64,000 nt of DNA, taken from assembly GCF_051175315.1 (NCBI RefSeq), contig NZ_CP195100.1:1612001-1676000 (forward strand), given 5' to 3'. The position numbers and the translations under genes were made by a program. Shown here one piece after another: positions 24,155 through 33,564 of the stretch; position 1 is the stretch's first letter, and each line of letters opens with the position of its first letter. A model generated the notes under the pieces. That model saw nothing but the letters and a program-made list of their open reading frames with translations, was not told the origin of the DNA and did not search any database. The DNA is from Tundrisphaera sp051175315 (GTDB lineage Bacteria; Planctomycetota; Planctomycetia; Isosphaerales; Isosphaeraceae).

Positions 24155-25141
24155 ATGAGCGATTCGACCCCGCGCTGGACGTTCGACGAAGTGGCCGCGA
24201 TCTACCGGACCCCGGTCCTGGAGCTGATCCACCGGGCCGGCGAGGTCCACCGCCAGCACCACGACCCGAGCGAGGTCCAGGTCTGCGTCCTGCTCTCGGT
24301 CAAGACCGGCGGCTGCCCGGAAGACTGCGGCTATTGCCCGCAGGCCGCCCGCTACCATACCGCCGTCACCCCCGAGCCGCTCCTGAGCGTCGACACCGTG
24401 CTGGCCGCCGCCCGCCGCGCCAAGGACGACGGCGCCGCCCGGTTCTGCATGGGCGCCGCCTGGCGTGAGGTCAAGGACAACCACCAGTTCGACCGCGTCC
24501 TCCAGATGATCCGGGGCGTCAAGGACCTGGGGATGGAGGCCTGCTGCACCCTGGGCATGATCACCCCGGACCAGGCCCGGCGGATGAAAGAGGCCGGGCT
24601 CGACGCGTACAACCACAACCTCGACACCTCGCCCGAGCACTACGACCAGGTCATCAGCACCCGGACCTATCAGGACCGGCTCGACACCATCAACAACGTC
24701 CGCAACGCCGGGATCACCGTCTGCTGCGGCGGGATCGTGGGACTGGGGGAGACCGAGGACGACCGGATCAACCTCCTGCTCACCCTGGCCAACCTGCCCG
24801 AGCCCCCCGAGTCCGTGCCGATCAACGCGCTGGTCGCCGTCGAGGGGACGCCCATGGCCGAGCAGCCGAAGGTGCCGATCTGGGACATGGTCCGGTCGAT
24901 CGCCACGGCCCGGATCCTGATGCCCGAGTCGATGGTCCGGCTCTCGGCCGGCCGGGTCGGCATGAGCGAGTCGGACCAGGCCCTCTGCTTCCTGGCCGGT
25001 GCCAACTCGATCTTCGCCGGCGACAAGCTGCTCACCACGCCCAACCCCGGCGCCGATCGCGACCAGCTGATGTTCGACCGCCTGGGCCTGGTGCCCAAGC
25101 CGGCCGCCCCCAGCGCGGTCGGAGCGGGCGTCGAGGGCTGA
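24155..25141 (+). CDS. bioB: Biotin synthase
   Basis: A radical-SAM enzyme that inserts sulfur into dethiobiotin in the last step of biotin synthesis. The 4Fe-4S motif is CPEDCGYC in GGCPEDCGYCPQAARYHT. The second-cluster residues lie in CTLGM, YNHNLDTS and SAGR regions further on. It is 328 aa from the ATG at 24155, which I prefer over in-frame ATGs at 24113 and 24131 because family similarity begins there. It is followed after 10 bp by a ketoacyl synthase gene. Confidence 0.94.
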   Translation: MSDSTPRWTFDEVAAIYRTPVLELIHRAGEVHRQHHDPSEVQVCVLLSVKTGGCPEDCGYCPQAARYHTAVTPEPLLSVDTVLAAARRAKDDGAARFCMGAAWREVKDNHQFDRVLQMIRGVKDLGMEACCTLGMITPDQARRMKEAGLDAYNHNLDTSPEHYDQVISTRTYQDRLDTINNVRNAGITVCCGGIVGLGETEDDRINLLLTLANLPEPPESVPINALVAVEGTPMAEQPKVPIWDMVRSIATARILMPESMVRLSAGRVGMSESDQALCFLAGANSIFAGDKLLTTPNPGADRDQLMFDRLGLVPKPAAPSAVGAGVEG

Positions 25142-25151
25142 CGGGATCCCC

Positions 25152-26384
25152 ATGACCGATCCTGATCGGGCGGTGGTGATCACCGGCATCGGCCTCGCCA
25201 CCGCCCTGGGCCTGGGCCGCGACGCGACCTGGGCCGCCATCCACGCCGGGCGATCCGGGGCCGCCTGGATCGAAGGCCCGGGGTTCGACCCCGGGCACGC
25301 CGGCTACCCGATCGCTTGGCCCACCCCGACCGCCCTCGACCTCGACCCCGCCCACCGTTTGCTCGACCTCCTGGCCGACGAGGCCCTGGCCGACGCCGGA
25401 TTCGATGGGGCCGATCCGCGGTTCGACCCCGACCGCGCCGCGGCCCTGATCGGCCTCAGCAAGGGGGGCGTGCGGAGCCTGGCCCGGCTCCACGAGATGA
25501 TCCGCGCGGGCTCGTCCGACGACGCCGCGATGGCCCGCGCCTGGTCCGATTCCTGGCCGGGGGCCGGGGCGAGCCGGGTGGCCCATCGCCTCGGCTTCGG
25601 CGGTCCGTGCGTCGGCCCGGTCGCCGCGTGTGCCACGGGGCTGGTGGCCGTCCTGCAGGCGGCCGACCTCCTCCGCCGGGGGGCGTGCGACATCGCCCTG
25701 GCCGGCGGAGCCGATGCGTCGATCGAACCGATCGTCCTGGGTGCGTTCCGCAAGATGAAGGCCCTGGCCCGCATCGACGGCGACCCGTCCTCGGCCATCC
25801 GCCCCTGGGACCGCGACCGCTCCGGGTTCCTGGTCGGGGAGGGGGGGGCGATCCTGGTCCTGGAGCGGCTCGACTCGGCCCGTCGGCGGGGCGTCGTCCC
25901 CTATGCCGAGGTCGCCGGCGGCGCCCTGGGGGCCGACGCCCACCATGAGACGGCCCTGGACCCCGACCCCGCCAACCTTGCCGGGGTGATCCGCCGCGCC
26001 CTGCGCGATGCCCGGGTCGACCCCTCGGAGATCGACGCCGCCCACGTCCACGGCACCGCCACGGCGATCAACGACCCTTTGGAATGCCGCGCCCTCCGCC
26101 TGGCCCTGGGCCCCCACGCCGACCGCGTGGCCTGCTCGGCGAGCAAGCCGCAGATCGGCCACCTGCTGGGCGCGGCCGGCTCGGCCGAGTTGGCCCTGGC
26201 GGCGCTCTCGGTCCGCGACGGCTTCGCCCCGCCGACGCTCAACCTCGACCACCCGGACCCGGCCTGCGACCTCGACGGCACCCCCGGCGCCGGCCGGTCG
26301 TTGCCGATCCGGGCCGCCCTCAAGCTCTCTCTCGGCTTCGGCGGCCACCTCGCCGTCGCGGTGCTCCGGCGGGTCGAGGGTTGA
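25152..26384 (+). CDS. Beta-ketoacyl-ACP synthase, KAS II type
   Basis: A 410-residue thiolase-fold condensing enzyme. The Cys nucleophile is in VAACATG (Cys160), and the two active-site histidines are in HVHGTAT and KPQIGHLLGAAG, so the Cys-His-His triad is complete. The residues around the Cys and the low similarity in the first 100 residues differ from housekeeping FabF, so it may serve a special acyl chain or pathway. Position next to bioB suggests a link with fatty-acid or biotin-precursor metabolism, but that is inference. Confidence 0.88.
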   Translation: MTDPDRAVVITGIGLATALGLGRDATWAAIHAGRSGAAWIEGPGFDPGHAGYPIAWPTPTALDLDPAHRLLDLLADEALADAGFDGADPRFDPDRAAALIGLSKGGVRSLARLHEMIRAGSSDDAAMARAWSDSWPGAGASRVAHRLGFGGPCVGPVAACATGLVAVLQAADLLRRGACDIALAGGADASIEPIVLGAFRKMKALARIDGDPSSAIRPWDRDRSGFLVGEGGAILVLERLDSARRRGVVPYAEVAGGALGADAHHETALDPDPANLAGVIRRALRDARVDPSEIDAAHVHGTATAINDPLECRALRLALGPHADRVACSASKPQIGHLLGAAGSAELALAALSVRDGFAPPTLNLDHPDPACDLDGTPGAGRSLPIRAALKLSLGFGGHLAVAVLRRVEG

Positions 26385-26514
26385 CGTCGCCCCGAACCTG
26401 AATCGGGGCGTGGGTGTTGCATGCGGAGGTTGTGCGACCCATGATGGATGGCATGGAACCCGCGCCGCGGTCGTCGGCGCGTGGGGCGGTCACTTCTTCG
26501 CGCCGAGTCGTCGC

Positions 26515-27300
26515 TTGATCCAGGTCGAACACCTTTCGAAGTCGTTCCGGGACTACCGACGCGGGTGGGTCTCGGCCGTGGCGGACGTGAGCTTCGCGTG
26601 CCGGCCGGGGGCCATCTTCGGGCTGCTCGGGCCGAACGGGGCGGGCAAGACCACGACGTTGCGGATCCTCAGCACCGTGCTCAAGCCGACCGGCGGCCGG
26701 GCGATCATCGCCGGGCACGACGTCGCCACCGAGCCCGAGGCGGTGCGGTCGCGGATCGGCTACATGTCGGCCAGCACCGGGATCTACGACCGGATGACGG
26801 CCTGGGAGCTGGTCGAGTACTTCGGCCGCCTGTATGGGATGGCCCCGGCCCACCTCCGCGAGCGGATGGAGACGATCTTCGACTGGCTCCAGATGAACGA
26901 CTTCCGCGACACGCTCGGGTCGAAGATGTCGACCGGCATGAAGCAGAAGGTGTCGATCGCCCGGACGGTCGTGCACGACCCGCCCGTGCTGATCTTCGAC
27001 GAGCCGACCTCGGGGCTCGACGTCCTGGTGGCCCGCGCCGTGCTGCTGAAGATCGCCGAGCTGCGCGACCAGGGGAAGACGATCATCTTCTCGACCCACG
27101 CCATGCACGAGGTCGAAAAACTCTGCTCGGAGGTGGCGATCATCCACAAGGGGCGGGTCCAGGCCGAGGGGACCCCGGCCGACCTGCTCGCCCGGTTCGA
27201 GCAGCCAGACCTCGAGGAACTGTTCTTCCACCTGGTCGAGCGGGCCGAGGCCGCGCGGGGCGACGGCGCGGTCGAGGCCGCCAACTGGGGGGATGCCTGA
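26515..27300 (+). CDS. ABC exporter ATP-binding protein (NatA-like)
   Basis: A 261-residue ATPase with Walker A GPNGAGKTTT, a Q-loop region, the signature STGMKQK (in place of LSGGQ), Walker B VLIFDEPTSGLD and the H-loop STHAMHE. The variant signature and the C-terminal tail fit the NatA/CcmA-type exporters. The best start is the TTG at 26515 (LIQVEHLSKSF); no closer ATG precedes the conserved first strand. Its stop overlaps the permease start (TGATG). Confidence 0.88.
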   Translation: MIQVEHLSKSFRDYRRGWVSAVADVSFACRPGAIFGLLGPNGAGKTTTLRILSTVLKPTGGRAIIAGHDVATEPEAVRSRIGYMSASTGIYDRMTAWELVEYFGRLYGMAPAHLRERMETIFDWLQMNDFRDTLGSKMSTGMKQKVSIARTVVHDPPVLIFDEPTSGLDVLVARAVLLKIAELRDQGKTIIFSTHAMHEVEKLCSEVAIIHKGRVQAEGTPADLLARFEQPDLEELFFHLVERAEAARGDGAVEAANWGDA

Positions 27301-29483
27301 TGGGCGGCAAGATCCGTTGGTCCAACGTCGGCGTGATCTTCCGCCGCGAGGTCCGCGACCAGTTCCGCGACCGCCGCACCCTGTTCATGGTCTTCGCCCT
27401 GCCGATCCTGCTCTACCCAATCCTCGGGATCGGCATGGCCCAGCTGGCGGCGACCTTCGAGCAGAAGCCCCGGACCGTGGTCCTGGTCGGCTCGGAGCAC
27501 CTCCCGCCGGCACCTCCGCTGCTGAACCCGACGCGGGACCGCTTCCTCGAATCGTTCTTCGACCGCCCCTCGGACGCGGGCCGGCTCCGCGTCGAATTGG
27601 GGATCGAGGGGGTCAAGGATCTGGACAGGCCCGGGACGGCCCGCGAGGCGATCCGGGGCGGGCTGGCCGACGCCGTGGTCATCATCCCGGCCGACGTGGT
27701 CACCCAACTGGCGGAGTCGGGCACGGCCGATATCCCGGTGCTGTTCGACAGCACCGACGAGCCGAGCGAGATCACCGGCCGGCGGGTTCGCGACGTCCTG
27801 GAGCGGTGGCGCGACCTGATCGTCAAGGGGCGCCTGGAACGCGACCAGAAGCCGCCCGGCTACACCGAGCCGGTCCGCGTGGCCACCGAGGACGTGGCCC
27901 CGGCCAACGAGGCCGGCGGCAGCCTGTGGGGCCGGATGTTCCCCTTCCTCCTGGTGTTGATGGCCCTGACCGGGGCGTTCTACCCGGCCGTCGACCTGTG
28001 CGCCGGGGAGAAGGAGCGGGGGACCATGGAAACCCTGCTGATCAGCCCGGCCAGCCGGGGCGAGATCGTCCTGGGCAAGTTCTTCACGGTGATGCTGGCC
28101 AGCGTGACCACCGCCGTCCTGAACCTGGCGAGCATGGGCCTCACCGGCATCCAGCTCGCCGCGTCGGTGGGGGGGATGGGCAATGCGCGCCTGGTCACGG
28201 CGATCACCCCGCCGGCCTCGTCCGCGTACCTGTGGATGCTGCTGCTCCTGATCCCCCTGTCCGGCTTCTTCAGCGCCATCTGCGTGGCGCTGGCGGTGCT
28301 GGCCCGGAGCATGAAGGAGGGGCAGTACTACATGACCCCCCTCTATCTGGTCACGTTCCCGCTGACCCTGATCACGCTGGCGCCGGAGATCTCGCTCGAC
28401 CTGTTCTACAGCGTCGTGCCGATCACCGGGGTGGCGCTGCTGCTGAAGGCTTTGATCGTCGGGGATTACGGCGTGGCCCGGCAGTTCTTCGTTCCCGTGC
28501 TGGTGCCCACGATCATCTACGCCCTGCTCGCGCTGCGGTGGGCCGTGGACCAGTTCAACCGCGAGGAAGTCGTGTTCCGCGAGGCCGAGGTGTTCGACCT
28601 CCGGGGCTGGCTCCGGTTCCGGATGCACGACAAGAGCGCCACCCCCGGCCCGAGCCTGGCGGCGTTCGGCTTCGCCCTGATCCTCAGCATGACGTGGTTC
28701 TCGGGCCTGCTCCTGCCCCGGCTGTTCGCGATGCTCCGCCTGCCCGAGTCGGCCGAGGGGCTGGTGAGCATGGCGACGGTCCACGTCGGGGTGATCCTGG
28801 GCGTCCCGGTGCTGCTGACGGTGATCTTCTGCTCCCGGCCCGGCGCGGCCCTGCGGCTCCGGATGCCGACCGGGCGCGACCTCCTGCTGGCCGCCGGGCT
28901 GGCCCTGGCGATCAACCCGGCGGTGCGGGAGCTGGCGCACTACGTCGAGTTCCTGTTCCCGGCGACGGAGACCGTCCGCAACCTGTTCGCCGACCTCGCC
29001 AAGCAGGTGCCCAACCTCTGGGTGGCGCTCCTGATCTTCGCGATCCTGCCGGCGATCTCCGAGGAATTCGCCTTCCGCGGCTTCATCCTGGCCGGCCTGG
29101 AGAAGAGCTACGACACCCGGACGGCCATCCTCCTGTCGAGCTTCCTGTTCGGCTTCCTCCACGTCCTGATGAGCCTGTTCCAGCAGCTGTTCACGGCGAC
29201 ACTGCTCGGGCTGGTCCTGGGGCTGATGGCGGTCCGGACCCGGAGCCTCTGGCCGGGGATCCTGTTCCATTTCCTCAACAACGCCCAGGCGATCCTGATC
29301 CAGGAGGCCGGGCGCAACCCCGCCATCGCCCGGGCCACGGGCTGGCTGTTCCGGGACCGCGACGAGGCCCTGTACCAGTGGCCGGTCGTCGTGGCGGGCG
29401 GGGTCATCTCGGCCGTCCTGCTTCGGATCCTGATGCGGAGCGGGCCGGCCAAGGACCCGGCCGGCGTCGAGGAGTTGGGATGA
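27300..29483 (+). CDS. ABC-2 permease fused to a CPBP intramembrane protease
   Basis: A 727-residue membrane protein of two parts. Residues 1-410 form an ABC-2/NatB permease: one helix near 27-45, a large extracytoplasmic loop of about 150 residues, then five or six helices with the ABC-2 signature around EKERGTMETLLISP. Residues 460-727 form a CPBP (CAAX-type) protease domain with EEFAFRG, FLFGFLH and HFLNNA, all catalytic motifs intact. The permease pairs with the preceding ATPase. The protease may process an exported peptide or a membrane substrate. It is linked by 4-bp overlap to the amidohydrolase gene. Confidence 0.88.
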   Translation: MGGKIRWSNVGVIFRREVRDQFRDRRTLFMVFALPILLYPILGIGMAQLAATFEQKPRTVVLVGSEHLPPAPPLLNPTRDRFLESFFDRPSDAGRLRVELGIEGVKDLDRPGTAREAIRGGLADAVVIIPADVVTQLAESGTADIPVLFDSTDEPSEITGRRVRDVLERWRDLIVKGRLERDQKPPGYTEPVRVATEDVAPANEAGGSLWGRMFPFLLVLMALTGAFYPAVDLCAGEKERGTMETLLISPASRGEIVLGKFFTVMLASVTTAVLNLASMGLTGIQLAASVGGMGNARLVTAITPPASSAYLWMLLLLIPLSGFFSAICVALAVLARSMKEGQYYMTPLYLVTFPLTLITLAPEISLDLFYSVVPITGVALLLKALIVGDYGVARQFFVPVLVPTIIYALLALRWAVDQFNREEVVFREAEVFDLRGWLRFRMHDKSATPGPSLAAFGFALILSMTWFSGLLLPRLFAMLRLPESAEGLVSMATVHVGVILGVPVLLTVIFCSRPGAALRLRMPTGRDLLLAAGLALAINPAVRELAHYVEFLFPATETVRNLFADLAKQVPNLWVALLIFAILPAISEEFAFRGFILAGLEKSYDTRTAILLSSFLFGFLHVLMSLFQQLFTATLLGLVLGLMAVRTRSLWPGILFHFLNNAQAILIQEAGRNPAIARATGWLFRDRDEALYQWPVVVAGGVISAVLLRILMRSGPAKDPAGVEELG

Positions 29484-30733
29484 ACGAGCGGCCACTCAGC
29501 CTCCGCGCCCGCTGGGTCTTCCCGGTCTCCGCCCCGCCGATCCGCAACGGCCAGGTCGTGATCGCCGGGGGGCGGATCGCGCACGTCGGCCCGGCCCCGA
29601 AGGGCGGGACGGCCGACCTCGACCTTGGCGACTCGGCCATCGTTCCCGGGTTCGTGAACGCCCACACACACCTGGAACTCGGCCCGGTCCCGGCGCCCGC
29701 CGGTGGCGGGCCCGAAGACGAGATCGACTGGCTGGCCCGCGTGGTCGCCGGACGTCGGGACGGGACCATCGCCCCGGGCCCGAAAGTGATCGCCGCCAAC
29801 GTCGCGGCCAGCGTCACGGCCGGGGTCACGGCGATCGCCGACACGTCGACCGTGGGCCAGAGCTGGGAGGCGATCGCCGCCGCGCCGATGCGCGGGATCG
29901 TCTTCGCCGAGATCATCGGCCTCAACCGGATGCGCGGGCTCCAGACCAGCGAGGCCGCCTTCGACTGGCTGGCGCTGGTCCGCGACGACGACCCCGGCCG
30001 GAAGATCCGCCCCGGGCTCAGCCCGCACGCCCCCTACAGCACGGCGGGATGGCTCTACCACCGCGCCGCGGCGAGCAAGCTGCCGCTGTCGACCCACCTG
30101 GCCGAACTTCCCGAGGAGGCCGAGTTGCTCGGCACCCGGTCGGGCCGGCTCCGCACCTTCCTCGAAGGGCTGGGCGCCTGGGACGACGCCTGGGACCCGA
30201 TCGGGCCCCGGCCCGCCGACTACATCCGCCGGGGGGACCTCCGCCATTCCGACTGGATCGTGGCCCACGGCACCTACTTCGACCCGTCGGAGTACTGGCA
30301 GCTCCGCCCCGGCGCCGCCCCCGAGGGGCAGAGGGTGGCGGTCGCCTATTGCCCCCGGACCCACGCCCGATTCGGCCATGCCCCCCACCCGTTCCGCTCC
30401 ATGCTGGAACGGGGGATCGTGGTCTGCCTGGGGACGGACAGCCTGGCGTCGACCCCCTCGCTGTCGATCCTCGACGAGATCCGCTTCCTGTTCCGCCGGG
30501 ACCCGACCCTCTCGGGCGAATTGCTGCTGACCATGGCCACCCTGTTCGGCGCCTGGGCCCTGCGCCTCGACGACATCGCCGGCAGCCTCGCACCGGGCAA
30601 GTCGGCCGACCTCGCCGTGATCCCGCTGCCCTCGGGCTCCGACATCGATCCGTATCGCCTCCTGCTCAAGACCGATGCCCCGGTGCTGGCCACCATGTTC
30701 GAGGGGAGTTGGGCCTCCGGCCCCTGGGCCTGA
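29480..30733 (+). CDS. Amidohydrolase family protein, possible aminofutalosine deaminase
   Basis: A 417-residue metal-dependent hydrolase. The metal ligands are in NAHTHLE, SPHAPYS and THLAE, a later His is in HGTYFD, and the catalytic Asp is in LGTDSLAS, the pattern of the deaminase/chlorohydrolase subgroup (COG0402). The start ATG overlaps the permease stop (ATGA). Because MqnA and MqnC of the futalosine menaquinone route are encoded about 9 kb downstream, aminodeoxyfutalosine deaminase (MqnX) is a reasonable candidate, but guanine-like or other deaminases are equally possible from motifs alone. Confidence 0.8.
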   Translation: MNERPLSLRARWVFPVSAPPIRNGQVVIAGGRIAHVGPAPKGGTADLDLGDSAIVPGFVNAHTHLELGPVPAPAGGGPEDEIDWLARVVAGRRDGTIAPGPKVIAANVAASVTAGVTAIADTSTVGQSWEAIAAAPMRGIVFAEIIGLNRMRGLQTSEAAFDWLALVRDDDPGRKIRPGLSPHAPYSTAGWLYHRAAASKLPLSTHLAELPEEAELLGTRSGRLRTFLEGLGAWDDAWDPIGPRPADYIRRGDLRHSDWIVAHGTYFDPSEYWQLRPGAAPEGQRVAVAYCPRTHARFGHAPHPFRSMLERGIVVCLGTDSLASTPSLSILDEIRFLFRRDPTLSGELLLTMATLFGAWALRLDDIAGSLAPGKSADLAVIPLPSGSDIDPYRLLLKTDAPVLATMFEGSWASGPWA

Positions 30734-30827
30734 TCGGCCGGTGCCCCGGGGCTGTCCGCGGCCCCGGATCGGTGGCCGGGAGCGGCACCCGTGCGGACGG
30801 GCCCCGTCGCCGCGAGGCCGCCCCGGC

Positions 30828-32780
30828 TCACACGCGCGATCTCCCGCCGGCCCCGGCATCCGCGCGGCTCGGCGAGTGCCTTCGGCGCACCACATGGGAG
30901 GTGGCCGCACCCCGGCCGGACTCGCGTCGGGCCGGGAACGAGGGCTTCGAGGCGAGCCATGATCGGAACTCGCCGGTGCCGACCGGCCGACCGAGGTGGT
31001 ATCCCTGCACGAAGTCGCACCCCAATTCCGAGAGGATCGCGAGGGTCGCGGCGTCCTCGACCCCCTCGGCGGTCACGCGGAGCCCGAGGTTGTGGCCCAG
31101 GTCGACGACGGCGCGGACGATGCAGGCGTCGCTGTCCAGGCTGGCCATCTCGCGGACGAACGACTGGTCGATCTTCACCTCGTCGACCGGGAGGTTCTTG
31201 AGGTAAGCCAGCGAGGAGTAGCCGGTGCCGAAATCGTCGATGGCGACCGTCATGCCCATCTCGTGGAGCCGGTACAGCGACGCCCGGGCCTGGCCCGGGT
31301 TCGTCATCATGGCGCTCTCGGTCACCTCGATCTGGAGGCGTTCGGGGGGCTGCCCCGCCGTCTCGACGATCTCGATGATGCGGTCCACGATCCTGGCGTC
31401 CTGGAGCGACGAGGCCGACAGATTGACGGCGATCTTGCAGGCTTCTCCGGCCCAGCCCAGGTCTCCCGCGTCCTTCAGGACGGCGACGATCGCCCAGAGG
31501 TCCAGCTTCGCGATGTAGCCCATCTGCTCGGCCATGGGGATGAATTGCCCCGGGGCGATCAGCCCGAGCCGAGGGTGCTGCCACCTCATCAACGCCTCCG
31601 CGCCGCAGGGCCGGCCCGTGAGCAGGTCGATCTTGGGCTGGTAGTGGAGGACGAACTGGTCGGTCCCGACGGCGTCGCGGAGGTCGGTGCCCAGGGCCAG
31701 TTTCCCGGGGGTGGCGTTCGACTGCCCGGGGGCGAAGAAGGTCGGCCCGACCTGGCCCCGCTTGGCGGCATACATCGCGATGTCGGCGTGGCGGAGGAGC
31801 GTGACCCCGTCCGCCCCGTGCTCGGGATAGATCGCGATGCCGATGCTGGCGCCGACCCCGAATCGGTGCCTGTCGAGATCGATCGGGCCGTGGAGGCATC
31901 GGATCAGCCGCCCGGCGATCCGGGCCGCATGATCGGGCTTGCATCCGGGCAAGACGACGCCGAACTCGTCGCCTCCGAGGCGGGCCAGGGTGTCGCCCGG
32001 CCTCATGGATGACCCGAATCGCCGCCCGACGCACTGCAGGACATGGTCGCCGCAGTGGTGCCCGAAGGTGTCGTTGATCTCCTTGAACTGGTCGAGGTCG
32101 ATGAGCATCACGGCGAGCGTCTGCCGGCCCGCCTCCGCCGCGCGGATCGCCTCATCGAGCCGGCGGCAGAACAGGTCCCGGTTGGCGAGGCCGGTCAGGG
32201 GGTCGTGGGTCGCCTGGAACTCCAGCCGTTCGTGCGACAGCCGGCGTTCGGTGATGTCGGCGAACATCCCCTGGATGCCGGACGGCCTCCCGTCGGCATC
32301 GTACGTCGGGCACTTGATGGTGTGGACGAACCGCCGCCCCCCCGGCAGGCGCGGATCCAGGTGCTCCTCCTCGATGTCCAGCGGCTCGCGACTCTCGATC
32401 GTGCGGCGGTCGTCATCGCGGTATTTGCAGGCGAGATCGGCCGGGTAGAGGTCGAAGTCGGTCTTGCCGATCAGCCCTTCCAGGTCCGTGCCGTGGAGGT
32501 CGCAATAACGCCGATTCCCGAAGGTGTAGCGGCCGTCCAGGTCTTTCCGGAAGATGGTGTAGGGGACGTGCTCGACGAGCGAGTGGTAGAGCCTCCTGGA
32601 TGTCTCCAGCTCTCGCTCGGCCCTGCAGGACGCGGGTTCCTCGGCCCTCGGCGCCTCCCCGATCTCGCCCCGATCGACCCCCTCCCGTCCGGGAGATCCC
32701 GCGGCCGGTGGTGGGATGACACGCCCCACTCCACGATCCAGCTTCATCGGCGTCCACCATTCCAGGATCATCGCCGCCAT
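30828..32780 (-). CDS. PAS-GGDEF-EAL cyclic-di-GMP protein
   Basis: A 650-residue cytoplasmic signalling protein. A PAS domain at about 60-180 (SLVEHVPYTIFRKDLDGRY) is followed by a GGDEF domain with RLGGDEFGVVL intact, then an EAL domain with the catalytic pattern present (AEALMRW, NLSASSLQ, EVTES, DDFGTGYSSL, KIDQSFV, AEGVED, QGYHLGRP). Both synthesis and hydrolysis of c-di-GMP are therefore possible; which dominates cannot be read from sequence. There are no transmembrane helices. The C-terminal 40 residues are low-complexity and basic. The start is ATG 32780. Confidence 0.92.
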   Translation of the reverse strand: MAAMILEWWTPMKLDRGVGRVIPPPAAGSPGREGVDRGEIGEAPRAEEPASCRAERELETSRRLYHSLVEHVPYTIFRKDLDGRYTFGNRRYCDLHGTDLEGLIGKTDFDLYPADLACKYRDDDRRTIESREPLDIEEEHLDPRLPGGRRFVHTIKCPTYDADGRPSGIQGMFADITERRLSHERLEFQATHDPLTGLANRDLFCRRLDEAIRAAEAGRQTLAVMLIDLDQFKEINDTFGHHCGDHVLQCVGRRFGSSMRPGDTLARLGGDEFGVVLPGCKPDHAARIAGRLIRCLHGPIDLDRHRFGVGASIGIAIYPEHGADGVTLLRHADIAMYAAKRGQVGPTFFAPGQSNATPGKLALGTDLRDAVGTDQFVLHYQPKIDLLTGRPCGAEALMRWQHPRLGLIAPGQFIPMAEQMGYIAKLDLWAIVAVLKDAGDLGWAGEACKIAVNLSASSLQDARIVDRIIEIVETAGQPPERLQIEVTESAMMTNPGQARASLYRLHEMGMTVAIDDFGTGYSSLAYLKNLPVDEVKIDQSFVREMASLDSDACIVRAVVDLGHNLGLRVTAEGVEDAATLAILSELGCDFVQGYHLGRPVGTGEFRSWLASKPSFPARRESGRGAATSHVVRRRHSPSRADAGAGGRSRV

Positions 32781-33145
32781 CCGCGCGGTCGCATCACCGC
32801 TCTCGTTTGAGCATAGGTTGTGATTCGGCCGGAGGGGGTGGGGTTTATCGGCGATCCCATGGGGATTGACCCTCGCGGCCCGGCCGGTCGTCCCGGGGCG
32901 CGGCGATCCCCCTGCGGGGCCGAGGCGTCGAGGGATGAGCCCGAGAACCGCCTCGCATGGCCGGAGCCGCCACCCCCGTTCGCGGCGCCGCCTTGCATCC
33001 TCGCTTCGGCTCGCCGATCATGGCCGGGCGGACTCCGGCCTCGCGCCGGGCGATGGAGGGTCCGGCCCCCGAGGGATCGGCCCGGCCATCGCTCGAAGCG
33101 CGATCATCTCCCATTCTGGACGCATCCTTACGACGGGGGCCACGC
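32781..33145. other. Intergenic region with no recognisable gene
   Basis: This 365-bp gap lies between the divergent GGDEF/EAL and rhodanese genes. Frames are open on both strands, but their translations are Arg/Pro/Ala-rich and resemble no protein family, as expected by chance in such GC-rich DNA. I see no strong promoter, hairpin or repeat. Confidence 0.5.
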
Positions 33146-33487
33146 ATGGGTCCGAAGAGCGTCACGCCGGACGAGGTGAAGCAGATGCTCCGCGACGGCC
33201 AGGAGGTCGCCTTCCTCGACGTCCGCGAGCCGGAGGAGTGGGACGCATCGGAGATGATCCTTCCCGCGGCGATCCGGGTCCCGCCCGACCGGGTCGAGCC
33301 CAGCCTGGCCCGCATCCCCCACGGCCGCCCGATCGTCGTCTACGGCTCGAAGGCCCGGGCCGAGGCGGCGCCGGCGATCGCCGATCGGCTGCTCGCCCAC
33401 GGCTGGGAAGCCGTCCACGCCCTGGAAGGCGGCTTCGAAGCCTGGGCCGACTCGGGTCACCCGGTCGAGGAGAAGCAGGAAGGTTGA
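33146..33487 (+). CDS. Rhodanese-like protein lacking the catalytic cysteine
   Basis: A 113-residue single rhodanese domain. The fold markers are present (VAFLDVREPEEWDASEM, IPHGRPIVVYG, ALEGGFEAWADSGHPVE), but the active-site Cys that should follow VVY is Gly67 (VVYGSKAR). It is therefore probably not a sulfurtransferase and may act as a binding or sensory module. The ATG at 33146 is chosen because similarity begins there; the frame is open further upstream without recognisable sequence. Confidence 0.84.
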   Translation: MGPKSVTPDEVKQMLRDGQEVAFLDVREPEEWDASEMILPAAIRVPPDRVEPSLARIPHGRPIVVYGSKARAEAAPAIADRLLAHGWEAVHALEGGFEAWADSGHPVEEKQEG

Positions 33488-33564
33488 CCGGCGACCGGTT
33501 ATGATGGCCCGCAGGCCCCACGCCCGCCGGATGAGCCCAGCCCAACCCCCGCGAGACGGACTCC

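Noticed and set aside
26406..26420. Sigma-54-like site GGGCGTGGGTGTTGC before the ABC ATPase gene
   Set aside because: The GG and GC spacing and TTGC are present, but the -24 half is poor and it is 95 bp from an uncertain TTG start. A match this weak can arise by chance in GC-rich DNA.
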